64,000 nucleotides of DNA, from contig NZ_JANBBF010000015.1 in assembly GCF_024648885.1 (NCBI RefSeq), forward strand, positions 1 to 64,000. The letters run 5' to 3'. This document shows positions 17,872-26,160 of the stretch, piece after piece. Numbering within the stretch: the stretch's first letter is position 1; each line of letters starts with the position of its first letter. Both the position numbers and the translations under genes were made by a program. The notes under the pieces were generated by a model, which saw nothing but the letters and a program-made list of their open reading frames with translations, had not been told where the DNA came from and did no database searches. Source of the stretch: Prauserella salsuginis. Lineage in GTDB: Bacteria > Actinomycetota > Actinomycetes > Mycobacteriales > Pseudonocardiaceae.

Positions 17872-18489
17872 TTAGCCCACCCGGTTGTAGTCGGAGACGC
17901 GCCAGCCCTCTTCGGTCTTGATCACGGTGATGGACAGGTCCGGGCCGTCGGTGGCGATCCTCGCTTCGACCGAACGGGGATAGGACTCGCCTGCCTCGGC
18001 CTTACCCTCGACCTTCGTCGCCGGGATGTTCGCCGGGTCGACGCTGCGCATCACGGGCAGGAACTCGGCGGTGGTGTACGGGCGCAGACCGTCGAGCCAC
18101 GCGTCGGCGGTCGTGTCGTCGTCGTGGTCGACCCACGCTGTGGCCCACTGTTCGGCGACGCGCAGCGCTTGCGGGGCCGCCGGTGCCTCACTGGGAGTCT
18201 CACGCGGCTCGGTCAAGCGGGTGACCGGCGGCAGCCCGGAACCGCCGGAATCGCCGGAACCGTTCGACGCGCCGGGCTCGCCCGGCTGCGCGCTGCCGGA
18301 TTCGGACGTGGGCCGGGTCGCCCCGGAAGCCTGTCCGTCGGAAACCAGGCGAGGCACGACGATGCCGGCCGCGACGATCAGCGCCACGAACAGGATGATC
18401 GTGCCGACCAGATGTGACGGCGACCGCATCGGCCAGCTCCACAGGCGCCGGTAGATCGCCGCGCGGCCGCGGTTGGTGCGAATCGGCAT
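17872..18489 (-). CDS. VirB8/TcpC-like bitopic membrane protein
   Basis: A 205-residue protein with a basic cytosolic N-terminus, one TM at about residues 26-46, a Ser/Gly/Pro-rich linker, and a C-terminal domain of about 110 residues outside the membrane. The latter (ALRVAEQWATAWVDHDDD... ending EEGWRVSDYNRV) fits the NTF2-like fold of VirB8 and of the conjugation protein TcpC. It sits 12 bases after the VirB6-like gene and three bases before the wall hydrolase gene. Assignment rests on fold-like features and context rather than strong sequence identity. Confidence 0.72.
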   Translation of the reverse strand: MPIRTNRGRAAIYRRLWSWPMRSPSHLVGTIILFVALIVAAGIVVPRLVSDGQASGATRPTSESGSAQPGEPGASNGSGDSGGSGLPPVTRLTEPRETPSEAPAAPQALRVAEQWATAWVDHDDDTTADAWLDGLRPYTTAEFLPVMRSVDPANIPATKVEGKAEAGESYPRSVEARIATDGPDLSITVIKTEEGWRVSDYNRVG

Positions 18490-18501
18490 GTCCGCTCGCC
18501 C

Positions 18502-20580
18502 CTACCGCACCGCACGGTCGGTGTCGCGAACGTCGTCCGGGCGCACTTCGAGCCCGCGCGACGGCCGGTACAGCACGTACACGGGTTTGCCCGCGACCAG
18601 TTCACTGTCGGCGCGCCGCGGTTCCGGCGCGGCCGGTGCCGGTGCGGCAGGCGCGGGCGTCGGCACGGCCTGCGCACCGCCCTGACCACCGGTCCGCCCG
18701 GTGTCGAACGCTCCCGCAGGCTGGTTCATCCGCGACGGCACGACGAACGGATCCGGATCGTCGGCGCGGTCGATCCCGCGATCGGTCACCGGCGCCGTGT
18801 CGACCCGTCTGCTCGGCACCACCATCGGCTGCTGGTCGCCCGACCCACGGCTCGGCGGGGCCGTGTTGAACACCGGCGGTGCCGCGCCGCCGCCCGCGGG
18901 CAGCGCCGGGCTCGCCCCGCCGACCTGCTGGCGCGCACCCGGCCAGTGCGATGCCGGATGGGCACCGGTCTGCGGCCCGTCGAGCCGCTGGGCACTGGCG
19001 ATCGTCGCCTCGGGACGGAACCGGCCGCCCGCACCGGCGGCTCCGGCACCGCGGGTGGCCGCGCCACCCTCGGCCTCGTCGTCGTTCTTGACGGTCTGCC
19101 AGAACTCGTCCTGCGGGGTCGGCTCGGACGACTTCTTACGGAAGCGCGAGAACAGCCCGCCACCCTGGCTCGGCACGGCGGAACCCACGAGGCTGACCGA
19201 TGTCTCGACCATCTGCCACAGCCGCCGCGCCGGCCGGCCGACGACGAACATCATGATCGTCACCAGGCCCGCGATCGCCAGCTGCACGATCATGTCCATT
19301 CCGGATGCGGCGAAGATCGCCTGCAGCAGCAGCGCGTGGATACCGGCGAGCACCGACAGCACGAGCAGGTTGAACGCCACGCCGCCGATGACCCGGCCGA
19401 CCTTGCGCAGCACGTCGTGCTGCAGGATCGCGAGCAGGCCGATCAGCGGCGCGGTGAGCGTGAACAGCCGCACGAGGATCTGCGCCAACAGCACGGCCAG
19501 CTTGGCGACGAGCTGGAACAGCGAATACGCGAGACTCTGCAACATCGCCAGGAAGCCCGTGCCCGCGCGCGAGCCGTCCTCACCACTGAAGTAGCCACTC
19601 GAGGCCTGCAGCTCGCCTGCGATGCGTTCGAACTCGGCCTTCTTCTCGTTGATGACGTTCTCGTCGCCGTCATCGCCCGCCCTCATCTGGTCCCACGTGA
19701 ACGCCTGCGCGTCGAGCAGGTCGGGGCCGTACTCCTTGGCCTCCTCGTCCTGCTGGTCGTTGCCGAACGTGCCGCGCAGCCAGTTGTCGTAGACGACCTC
19801 CTCGTGCAGTTCGGTCGGCAGGATGTGCCGCACGACGCGGTCCTGTTCCTCGTCGACGAAACCGGCCTGGATGTTGGTGGTGGTCTGGACGATCGCGTGG
19901 TCGATCTCGTCGTGGTACTGCAGCAGGGCCAGCGAGGAGGCCGCCAGCCACAGACCGCCGATGGCGAACAGCGCCCGCTTACTCACCGTCGCGAGGTCGC
20001 CGCGCCAGATGTTGCGGAACAGGAAGATCGCCAGCAGCAGCGCCGCGAGCCCGAACAGCTGGGCGTAGACGTTGTTGTAGACCGCTTCCGCGCCCCGCGA
20101 GACGGCCTCGGTGAGCGGCTGGAGCACACCGCCGTCGAGCACCTCGTAATGCAGCGCGTTGGTCGCCCCCACGATGTTCTTGGCGACGTTGAACAGCTGG
20201 TTTCCGAGCCACGTGTCCACGGTCGTGCTCGGGTCGGTCATGCCGCCCATCACGCCGCTGTCGCAGTCGTGGACGTGCCAGACCATGCCGGCGTAGCTGT
20301 AGTCGGCGTAGGCGCTGCCGGCCTCGCCGTTGCCCTCCGGGGTGTCGATCGCGCCGACCATGCCGGAACCGGGCCGTTCCGGGTTCGGCGCCTCACAACC
20401 GGAGCCACCGGTCTGCGCCTGCGCGGGCGAGGCGAGCAACGCCTGGCACACCAGCACCGCGACCGTGGCCAGCATCGCCGGTCCGCGCCGGGCGACCTGC
20501 GGGCGGCCCGGTTGCCGGCGACGCGCACGCAGCCACACCCACGCGCACACCAGTGCGGCGAGCACCGTCATCGTGATCAT
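18502..20580 (-). CDS. VirB6/TrbL-like polytopic membrane protein
   Basis: A 692-residue protein. A short N-terminal hydrophobic stretch is followed by a second one ending in SPAQA (residues 35-56), an external Cys-containing segment, TM helices at about 160-180 and 195-215, an acidic external loop of about 110 residues, three to four TMs between 330 and 450, and a long Pro/Ala/Gly-rich cytosolic tail (460-692) with repeated VVPSR-type motifs. This architecture matches the inner-membrane channel subunit VirB6/TrbL. Its start overlaps the VirB4-like gene stop in ATGA (20577-20580), indicating coupled translation and a fixed ratio with the ATPase. Confidence 0.82.
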   Translation of the reverse strand: MITMTVLAALVCAWVWLRARRRQPGRPQVARRGPAMLATVAVLVCQALLASPAQAQTGGSGCEAPNPERPGSGMVGAIDTPEGNGEAGSAYADYSYAGMVWHVHDCDSGVMGGMTDPSTTVDTWLGNQLFNVAKNIVGATNALHYEVLDGGVLQPLTEAVSRGAEAVYNNVYAQLFGLAALLLAIFLFRNIWRGDLATVSKRALFAIGGLWLAASSLALLQYHDEIDHAIVQTTTNIQAGFVDEEQDRVVRHILPTELHEEVVYDNWLRGTFGNDQQDEEAKEYGPDLLDAQAFTWDQMRAGDDGDENVINEKKAEFERIAGELQASSGYFSGEDGSRAGTGFLAMLQSLAYSLFQLVAKLAVLLAQILVRLFTLTAPLIGLLAILQHDVLRKVGRVIGGVAFNLLVLSVLAGIHALLLQAIFAASGMDMIVQLAIAGLVTIMMFVVGRPARRLWQMVETSVSLVGSAVPSQGGGLFSRFRKKSSEPTPQDEFWQTVKNDDEAEGGAATRGAGAAGAGGRFRPEATIASAQRLDGPQTGAHPASHWPGARQQVGGASPALPAGGGAAPPVFNTAPPSRGSGDQQPMVVPSRRVDTAPVTDRGIDRADDPDPFVVPSRMNQPAGAFDTGRTGGQGGAQAVPTPAPAAPAPAAPEPRRADSELVAGKPVYVLYRPSRGLEVRPDDVRDTDRAVR

Positions 20581-23500
20581 GCGGCGTCCCTGCCGGTGCC
20601 GTTCTTGCCCCGGCCGCCGGCGCGGGCGGGCTCCTGCCCGCCGTCGGCGCCGGTGTCGCCGCCCTCGTCCACGCCGTCCTTGTCGAAGCCGCCCTCGTCG
20701 AAACGGCTGTCGTCGAAGCCGCCCTCGTCGAACGCGGTGTCGGACAGCAGTTGGTCCTCGGTGAGCCCGACCTCCAACTCGGCCTCGAGTTCGAGATCCT
20801 CCTCCGGCTCACGGCCGGGCGACGCCGGCACCGGCTCCGTCGGCGCCGAGCGTGACGGCGCCCGCTCCGCCGTCCGGTCCGCCTCACCGCCGTCGGCGGG
20901 TCGGCTCTCGACGGCCTGCGTATCGGCACCGGGCGGCTGCGCCGGCCGTTCGGGAGTCCCACCCGGCGTGGTGTCGAGGACATCACGCAGCTGCTGCAGG
21001 TGTGGTCCGGTGAAGTCGACACGGATGCGTTCCACACCGCCCGCACCGTCACCGAAGATGAACTGCCGCGGCTCACGGTCGCGTTCGGCCTCGCGCTGCC
21101 CGCCGGGACGGCGGCCGAGCGCGGACACGACCTGCTCGTAACCCGCGCCCACGGGCACCTTGAGCAGGCGCAGCGCGTCGGCCTGCGCCTCGTCGTCGTC
21201 GAGCCTGCCGACGAACACCGAGTCCAGCAGCGCGACGAAACCCTGGATCTTCAGGAAGTCCGCGGGGATCTGCGAGGACAACAGCACTCGGACGTTCCAC
21301 TTACGCGAGTCACGCGCGAACCGGTTCATCAGCACCCGGCCCGTCGGCACCTCCGACAGGAAGAACGCCTCGTCGATCCACACGCCCTTGCGCGCCGACT
21401 TGGGCTTGTCGTACACCGAGCGCGCCGTCAGCCACGCGGCGAGGTTCATCATCTCGACGCCCAGCGCTTCGGCGTCGGTCCAGTGCTCGCGGCCGACGCC
21501 CTCCTTCGGCAGGGTCAGCCCCGCCATGGTGAGCACGGTCAGCCGGTCGTCCCGCTGGTCGGTGTACGGATCGGCGTCGGCTTCCGGGATGAGCAGCGAC
21601 ATGCGTTCGCGCAGCTCGTCGAGGAAGTCGGCGACGACGACGGCGTGGTCGTGGTGCTCGCTGGCGTCACGCCGCAGCGCGTCGATGACCTGGCCGGGAT
21701 CGGCGTCGTGCCGTCCGCCGACCATGCGGACCGCACGCAGCAGCACGATGCGGGTCTGCGGCATGCGTGCGACGTCGTAAGGCAGCACACCGGTGAGCAC
21801 GTCCAGCACGAGCCGCCTGCGCGTCGCCCCGGCGAGGGCGCGTTCCCTGCGCCACGCGCGTTCCGGGTCCTCTTCATCCATGAAGTGCTCGAGCTGCGGC
21901 TCGGCGACGACGCGATACGGGTTGAGGATGCCGGGCTGGGCGTTGAGCAGGTTGATCGGCCGCGCATACGGACGCAGCTCGGGCAGCTCGCACAACCGCG
22001 ACAGCGGACCGGACGGGTCGAGAATGGTCCAGTGCGCGCCGGCGCGGAGCGTCTTGTAGACGATGCCACCGCCGAGGAACGACTTGCCGCCACCGAGACC
22101 GGCGACGATCGACGTCAGCCCGGAGCCGTCGCGGATCTCCTGCGCCATCCACGGGTCCCACGCGACGGGGCGGCGGGTGGCGGTGCAGGTCTCGCCGAGC
22201 AGGATGCCGCGGCGGTCGCCGACCTCGGCCGTAGCCGTGGGCACCGACGCGGCGGCCCAGACCACCGAACCGCGGCGCAGGTACGCCCCGGAGGCGAGCG
22301 CCTCACCGGGGATGAACTCCCTGGCCAGGGCATATTGCGCCTCAGGGTGTTCGATGGCGATCTTCGGCTTGTACAGGTCCAGCAGCTGCTGCGCGAGCTT
22401 GAGGGCCTCGCGTTCGCTGCTGCCCGAGACCGACATGCGCCACCACGAACGCACGCGCGTGGCGAGGGCGGTGAAGCCGGACGTCATCTCGTCGTCGACC
22501 TCGAGCACCCGCGAGGCCTGCCGGGCCAACGACTGCGGCGGTTCGAGTTCGTGCTCGTCGGTGTAGTGCTTGACCTGCGAGCGCACCTTGTTCATCTGCC
22601 GCTGCAGCTCGCCCGCCACCTCTTCGGGCCTGCGCACGTAGATGCGCGCGGACCACTCCACGGGCGCGGGCAGGCGGTCGGCGTGCTGCACCCACGGATC
22701 GTCGACCTCGGGGATCTGCAGGCCGTGCATCTGGCCGACCGTCAGCACGGCGACGTGACGCTTCACCCCGGCGTTCGATCCGGTACGGCCGCGCACCGTG
22801 ACGGTGGGCGCGTACGGATCGGCGTGGAAGTCGGCGGCGTCGGTGAAGCTGGCGAGGTCCTCGGGCTCCCAGGTCGACGTCGGCACGGCGGGCATCGTGC
22901 GCGGCGCGGGCAGCCCCAGCGAACACGAGCGGTGCATCAGCCAGGACATCTCGTCGGCGCTGACCGGCCTGCCTTCGAGGCCGGACGAGCCGATCACCCC
23001 GTCGAGGTGCTCGACCTCGGAGTCGAGGGCGGACAGCTCGGCGTCGACGGCTTCGGGGAGGATCTTGCGCAGCAGCGGCGCGGCACGTTCGACCGCGCGG
23101 TCCATGACGCGGCGGGTCTGGACCTGCACCCCCAGGTAGACCTCCTTCTCCGCCATCGACCGGCCCATCAGCTGCTGCTGCTCCCCGACGAGGTAGTCGT
23201 CGAAGGACGGCGCACCCGGCACGTCCGCGGGCCGGTCGTGGGCGTTGTGCACGTGCGCCTCGGCCCACATGCGAATCGGGTACGGGCGGGTGGTGACGCG
23301 CAGGTGCATCCACCGGCCCTGCAGCTCGGCGTACTGGCCCGCGATCGCCGCGATCAGGTCCTGTCGCTGGGAGTCGGACCGGAACGACCAGCGTTGGGGC
23401 GCGAGCCGGTACCAGGCGTACACCTCGTTGCCCGTGCGCAGCAGATGTCCGTCGATCGAGCGGGCGGCGATCGACGGCGTGTAGGTCGGGATCGCCTGTT

Positions 23501-23594
23501 CACCGGGCAGTCTGCGGCCCCGGCCGTCGGTCTTCGTCGACGGTGCCGGTTTCGCGGCGTTCCTGCTGGTGCCGCTTCGGTCGCGACCGAACAA
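20577..23594 (-). CDS. VirB4-like type IV secretion ATPase
   Basis: A 1,005-residue ATPase. The N-terminal half (residues 30-450) carries the membrane-associated domain of VirB4/TraC/ConE relatives; the RecA-like motor has Walker A GLGGGKSF (near residue 503) and Walker B KGVWIDEAFF (near 740), followed by VLLSSQIPADF, the sensor region typical of VirB4. The final 130 residues are a low-complexity acidic tail with pentapeptide repeats of DEGGF type. The start is a TTG at 23594, decided by the strong GGGAGGT seven bases upstream. It energises substrate passage or pilus handling in the membrane complex. It is distinct from FtsK/TraB-type conjugation motors of Streptomyces. Confidence 0.92.
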   Translation of the reverse strand: MFGRDRSGTSRNAAKPAPSTKTDGRGRRLPGEQAIPTYTPSIAARSIDGHLLRTGNEVYAWYRLAPQRWSFRSDSQRQDLIAAIAGQYAELQGRWMHLRVTTRPYPIRMWAEAHVHNAHDRPADVPGAPSFDDYLVGEQQQLMGRSMAEKEVYLGVQVQTRRVMDRAVERAAPLLRKILPEAVDAELSALDSEVEHLDGVIGSSGLEGRPVSADEMSWLMHRSCSLGLPAPRTMPAVPTSTWEPEDLASFTDAADFHADPYAPTVTVRGRTGSNAGVKRHVAVLTVGQMHGLQIPEVDDPWVQHADRLPAPVEWSARIYVRRPEEVAGELQRQMNKVRSQVKHYTDEHELEPPQSLARQASRVLEVDDEMTSGFTALATRVRSWWRMSVSGSSEREALKLAQQLLDLYKPKIAIEHPEAQYALAREFIPGEALASGAYLRRGSVVWAAASVPTATAEVGDRRGILLGETCTATRRPVAWDPWMAQEIRDGSGLTSIVAGLGGGKSFLGGGIVYKTLRAGAHWTILDPSGPLSRLCELPELRPYARPINLLNAQPGILNPYRVVAEPQLEHFMDEEDPERAWRRERALAGATRRRLVLDVLTGVLPYDVARMPQTRIVLLRAVRMVGGRHDADPGQVIDALRRDASEHHDHAVVVADFLDELRERMSLLIPEADADPYTDQRDDRLTVLTMAGLTLPKEGVGREHWTDAEALGVEMMNLAAWLTARSVYDKPKSARKGVWIDEAFFLSEVPTGRVLMNRFARDSRKWNVRVLLSSQIPADFLKIQGFVALLDSVFVGRLDDDEAQADALRLLKVPVGAGYEQVVSALGRRPGGQREAERDREPRQFIFGDGAGGVERIRVDFTGPHLQQLRDVLDTTPGGTPERPAQPPGADTQAVESRPADGGEADRTAERAPSRSAPTEPVPASPGREPEEDLELEAELEVGLTEDQLLSDTAFDEGGFDDSRFDEGGFDKDGVDEGGDTGADGGQEPARAGGRGKNGTGRDAA
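20655..20730 (-). repeat. Degenerate 15-bp repeats in the VirB4-like gene
   Basis: In-frame units of 15 bp encode DEGGF, DDSRF, DEGGF, DKDGV and DEGGD near the C-terminus. Identical 15-mers (GAAGCCGCCCTCGTC on the plus strand) recur 30 bases apart. The array lies in the acidic tail beyond the ATPase domain. Confidence 0.8.
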
Positions 23595-23597
23595 GGC

Positions 23598-24113
23598 CTA
23601 CCTCCCGACCGACGCCGGCATGCGGCCGGTGCGCCGGTGCGCTCGTGCTGTGCTGTCTGCCGACGGGCGTCCGGACGCCGGCCCGCCGGGCCGGACCGGA
23701 TACGCGCCCCCGCGGGGACGTGCCCCGCGAGTGCCGCGCTTGTGTTTCGGCAGGGGTCGCTCCGCCCTGACCTTGATCTTGCTCGCGCTGACGGCACCGC
23801 CGTCGGCACGGGTCTTCTCCCTCGGGCTATGCAACTCGCGCAACCACATCGCGAACACCGCCGAGAGCGGCCGCTCGTGCGTGATCTTCGCGGTGATCAT
23901 CCGAGTGATCGCGATGGCGAGGACGAACGCCCATGCGGTGCTGAAGAACCCGAAACCGATGCCCACCTGGCGTTCGATGCCCAGTATCACCAGGAACATC
24001 GGGATGCCGACGCCCCAGGCGACGTACCGCGCGCGCCACGGGAACGTCGCCTTCGGCGGGCCGAGCCAGACGGCGTCGACCCGGTAGATCTCGTCGTCGG
24101 TACGTATGCGCAC
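23598..24113 (-). CDS. VirB3/TcpE/PrgI-like small membrane protein
   Basis: A 171-residue protein with a polar N-terminus (DDEIYRVDAVWLGPPKATFP), two TMs at about residues 29-48 and 53-73, and a basic C-terminal tail of about 95 residues rich in Arg, Pro and Gly. This matches the small two-TM subunit encoded directly upstream of VirB4 in most type IV systems (VirB3, or TcpE/PrgI in Gram-positives). Three bases separate its stop from the TTG start of the ATPase gene, and the stop lies inside that gene's ribosome binding site. A GTG start is used. Confidence 0.75.
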   Translation of the reverse strand: MRIRTDDEIYRVDAVWLGPPKATFPWRARYVAWGVGIPMFLVILGIERQVGIGFGFFSTAWAFVLAIAITRMITAKITHERPLSAVFAMWLRELHSPREKTRADGGAVSASKIKVRAERPLPKHKRGTRGARPRGGAYPVRPGGPASGRPSADSTARAHRRTGRMPASVGR

Positions 24114-24128
24114 GTCCGCGAGCCCCGG

Positions 24129-24395
24129 TCAGCCTGTGAACAGGCCGGCGAGCCACTCGCCGACGTCGACACCGAGCCCGCTGACGGCGAGACCGATGAG
24201 CGCGAGGGCGATCACGACGCCCCCGAGCCTGCGCATCACGCCGGCGTTGTCGCCTTTGCCGCCACCCAGCCAGAGCAGCAGCAGCGCGACGGCGAGCAGC
24301 ACGAGCGGGACAATGTTGTCGAGGAGCCAGGTACGGACTCCTCCGGTGCCGAGCTCGCCTTGCTGCGCCAGAGCCGCAAGCGTCATCGTGGTCAT
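24129..24395 (-). CDS. Two-TM pilin-like small membrane protein (VirB2/TrbC-like topology)
   Basis: An 88-residue protein, first gene of the operon. A short N-terminus (TMTLAALAQQGELGTGG) is followed by TM1 at about 27-44, a basic/polar loop (GGGKGDNAGVMRRLGG) and TM2 at about 58-76. Size, two hydrophobic helices joined by a small positively charged cytosolic loop, and operon position match VirB2/TrbC pilins. Sequence similarity alone would not prove it. No long cleavable signal peptide is seen; cleavage after ALAQQ is conceivable. GGGAG six bases before the ATG supports the start. Confidence 0.7.
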   Translation of the reverse strand: MTTMTLAALAQQGELGTGGVRTWLLDNIVPLVLLAVALLLLWLGGGKGDNAGVMRRLGGVVIALALIGLAVSGLGVDVGEWLAGLFTG

Positions 24396-24426
24396 CGCCT
24401 ACTCCCGAGTGCCTGGAGTGTGGTGC

Positions 24427-24447
24427 CGGTACGGATGGTCCGTACCG
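24427..24447. promoter_or_regulatory. Strong inverted repeat before the type IV operon
   Basis: CGGTACGGA-TGG-TCCGTACCG is a perfect 9-bp inverted repeat with a three-base centre, 32 bases before the first start codon. If the promoter at 24483-24511 is right it lies in the 5' untranslated RNA. It could be an operator for a dimeric repressor or an RNA hairpin near the ribosome binding site. Confidence 0.55.
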
Positions 24448-24482
24448 CGCGGGTGGTCCAGCACTTCCCGTGTTCGAACAAC

Positions 24483-24511
24483 ATCATGGCGTGACGAGGT
24501 GTGGCGGTCAA
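24483..24511 (-). promoter_or_regulatory. Candidate promoter of the type IV operon
   Basis: On the minus strand TTGACC (24506-24511) and CATGAT (24483-24488) are 17 bases apart, matching 5/6 and 4/6 consensus bases. Transcription would start near 24476 and give a leader of about 80 nt containing the inverted repeat. Confidence 0.4.
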
Positions 24512-25000
24512 AGACCCGTACACCCGCAGCGCGACCCCGAAGGGAGGGTCCCGCCTCCGTGGGCGTCGCGCGTGTGCACACCCACCTCGTCCGACCTCCA
24601 TCATCGCTGCCCGAAGCTCCAGGGTTAACGGTGGCCACCCGGTTTTCCTAGTGTGCGGATGGCCTCACTCACACGCCAAGATCGACCTCACGCTGAGTTC
24701 CGCCGTACCCGGCCGTGTCACGGGATGCGCCGGCGCGACTAGTGAATCATGACCCATTCGGCCGCATCACAGCGCTCCACCGTGTAAAGGCCCTGTGTAG
24801 ACGTCCGAACCGGACGATCTGACCGATCCGGTGAAAACCGACCCCGTCGCGCCACTCAGTCCGCGCGGAGAACCACCGTAAGTGGTTTGGTCACCCGTTC
24901 GGGTCGGTTTCGACCACAGGGCGGTGCTTCAACCGGATGGCGGTGCGACCGCGACCGCCGGAACCGGGCCGGAGCGCGTTGCGGAGAGGCCGCGGGCGGC

Positions 25001-25306
25001 CTACGGAGTGTCGCGGAGCGGTGAGCCGACGACGTCGAAGCGGAAGCCGCCGAACACGCCGGAGAGCATCGGGCGCGCCTGCTCGATCGACTCCCGGACG
25101 GCGGGCAGCTGCAACGACGCCTGGTGCGCCTCGGCGCTGGTCCACAACTCCATGACGTACACCGTGTCGGGATCCTCGCCGACACCGACCTCGTACAGCA
25201 GGCAGCCCGCCTCGGCCAGCACGTCGCTGCGCCGGGAAAGGTGGGCGGCGAGCTCGTCGCGTCGCCCCGGCACCGCACCGAGCGTGCCCACGTTGGCGAA
25301 GGTCAT
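25001..25306 (-). CDS. Antibiotic biosynthesis monooxygenase (ABM) domain protein
   Basis: A 101-residue single-domain ABM/YgiN-type ferredoxin-like protein: GTLGAVPGRRDELAAHL, CLLYEVGVGEDPDTVYVMEL and WTSAEAHQASLQLPAV are the typical beta-alpha-beta segments. Members act as cofactor-free monooxygenases or haem-degrading enzymes, often as dimers; the substrate is not evident. It stands alone between the type IV operon and a methyltransferase gene reading the same way, with 100 bases upstream and no strong promoter seen. Confidence 0.85.
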   Translation of the reverse strand: MTFANVGTLGAVPGRRDELAAHLSRRSDVLAEAGCLLYEVGVGEDPDTVYVMELWTSAEAHQASLQLPAVRESIEQARPMLSGVFGGFRFDVVGSPLRDTP

Positions 25307-25406
25307 GCGGCCAACCTACCTCCGGCGGCTGCCCGCAGTGCTGGGCGACAGGCCGACGTCGGCGGGCGAACGGCGACGTCGGCCGGTACGCCCGGGTGAC
25401 GACCGG

Positions 25407-26108
25407 TCACGACACGTCGAGCACCCGGCGAGCGACGAGGGCCGCGTGGGGACGGTGACCGGGGTCGTCGCGGGTCTCGACCTCCTCGACGTGGAAACCC
25501 GCGCCGGTGAGCAGCCGCGACATCACGTCGACCGGCCAGAAGTAGGCCGTCGTCACGGCATGCGGGAACGCCTCGACCCGCGAGCCGTCGACCTGGCGAG
25601 CCATCCCGAGCAGCAAGCTGCCGCCGCCGCGCAGACAACGCGCGAACTCTGCGAGCACGCCAGGTACCACAGCGGGCTCGGTGTGGATGATCGAATACCA
25701 CGACAGAATGCCGTCCACCGACGCGTCGGCGACGCCGAGTGCGTCCAGCCGAGCGACGCGGAACGGGTTGGCGGGGAACCGCGTGCGAGCGATGTCGACG
25801 AACTCCGGAACGAGGTCCACACCCTCGACGCGGCGATCATCGCTGCCGGTGCGGTCGATATCGGGGCCACCGCTGTCGGGTCCGGCGCTGTCGGGTCCGG
25901 CGCTGTCGGGTCCGCCGATGCTGCGGCGAAGGAAGTCGGTCCACTGCCCGGGGCCACATCCGGCGTCGATGATCAGGCCGTCGACGCCTGCGGCCCAGCG
26001 GGCGACGAGGTTCCGGTCCGGTTCGGCCATGAGTTCGGGAGCGCACGCGAAGTCGGCGTACTCGACCGCCCGCCTGCCGTAGGCGTCACGTACGTCAGCT
26101 GCCGACAC
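25407..26108 (-). CDS. Class I SAM-dependent methyltransferase
   Basis: A 233-residue soluble enzyme. Motif I is LIIDAGCGPGQWTDFL near residue 55; motif II-like VEGVDLVPEFVDIAR follows; then LDALGVADASVDGILSWYSIIH (motif IV region). Between motif I and II lies an insertion of GPDSA-type pentapeptides from a 15-bp minisatellite (25872-25916). The GTG at 26108 is chosen because GGAGGT is ideally spaced; an upstream ATG at 26174 would place the N-terminus inside the rnpB P1 helix. The substrate is unknown. It lies immediately downstream of rnpB. Confidence 0.82.
   Translation of the reverse strand: MSAADVRDAYGRRAVEYADFACAPELMAEPDRNLVARWAAGVDGLIIDAGCGPGQWTDFLRRSIGGPDSAGPDSAGPDSGGPDIDRTGSDDRRVEGVDLVPEFVDIARTRFPANPFRVARLDALGVADASVDGILSWYSIIHTEPAVVPGVLAEFARCLRGGGSLLLGMARQVDGSRVEAFPHAVTTAYFWPVDVMSRLLTGAGFHVEEVETRDDPGHRPHAALVARRVLDVS
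25872..25916 (-). repeat. 15-bp tandem repeat x3 in the methyltransferase gene
   Basis: Three units of GCTGTCGGGTCCGGC (the third with one change) on the plus strand encode GPDSA-type pentapeptides in frame between SAM-binding motifs I and II. The insert falls in a surface loop rather than a core element, which is why it can be tolerated. Confidence 0.92.
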
Positions 26109-26160
26109 GGGCCACCTCCGCTGCCATCGAACCCGCCGATCCGCGCCGCCAGTGCTGGGA

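Larger units (their letters stand above)
24396..25000. other. 605-bp intergenic region upstream of the type IV operon
   Basis: No convincing gene is seen; short open frames here have poor codon bias and no ribosome binding sites. It holds the inverted repeat at 24427-24447 and a candidate promoter at 24483-24511 for the type IV operon. Further right, AACCAC-CGTAA-GTGGTT at about 24871-24887 can form a small hairpin beyond the stop of the monooxygenase gene and may be its terminator. The composition is slightly less GC-rich than the flanking genes. Confidence 0.6.

Noticed and set aside
21000-24494. A 1,164-codon plus-strand open frame opposite the VirB4-like gene
   Set aside because: Arg/His/Gly-rich antisense shadow with no motifs. 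The minus strand has Walker A and B motifs, good starts and operon structure.
24399-24752. Small genes upstream of the type IV operon
   Set aside because: Short frames on both strands lack ribosome binding sites, have irregular codon use and overlap the inverted repeat and promoter candidate.
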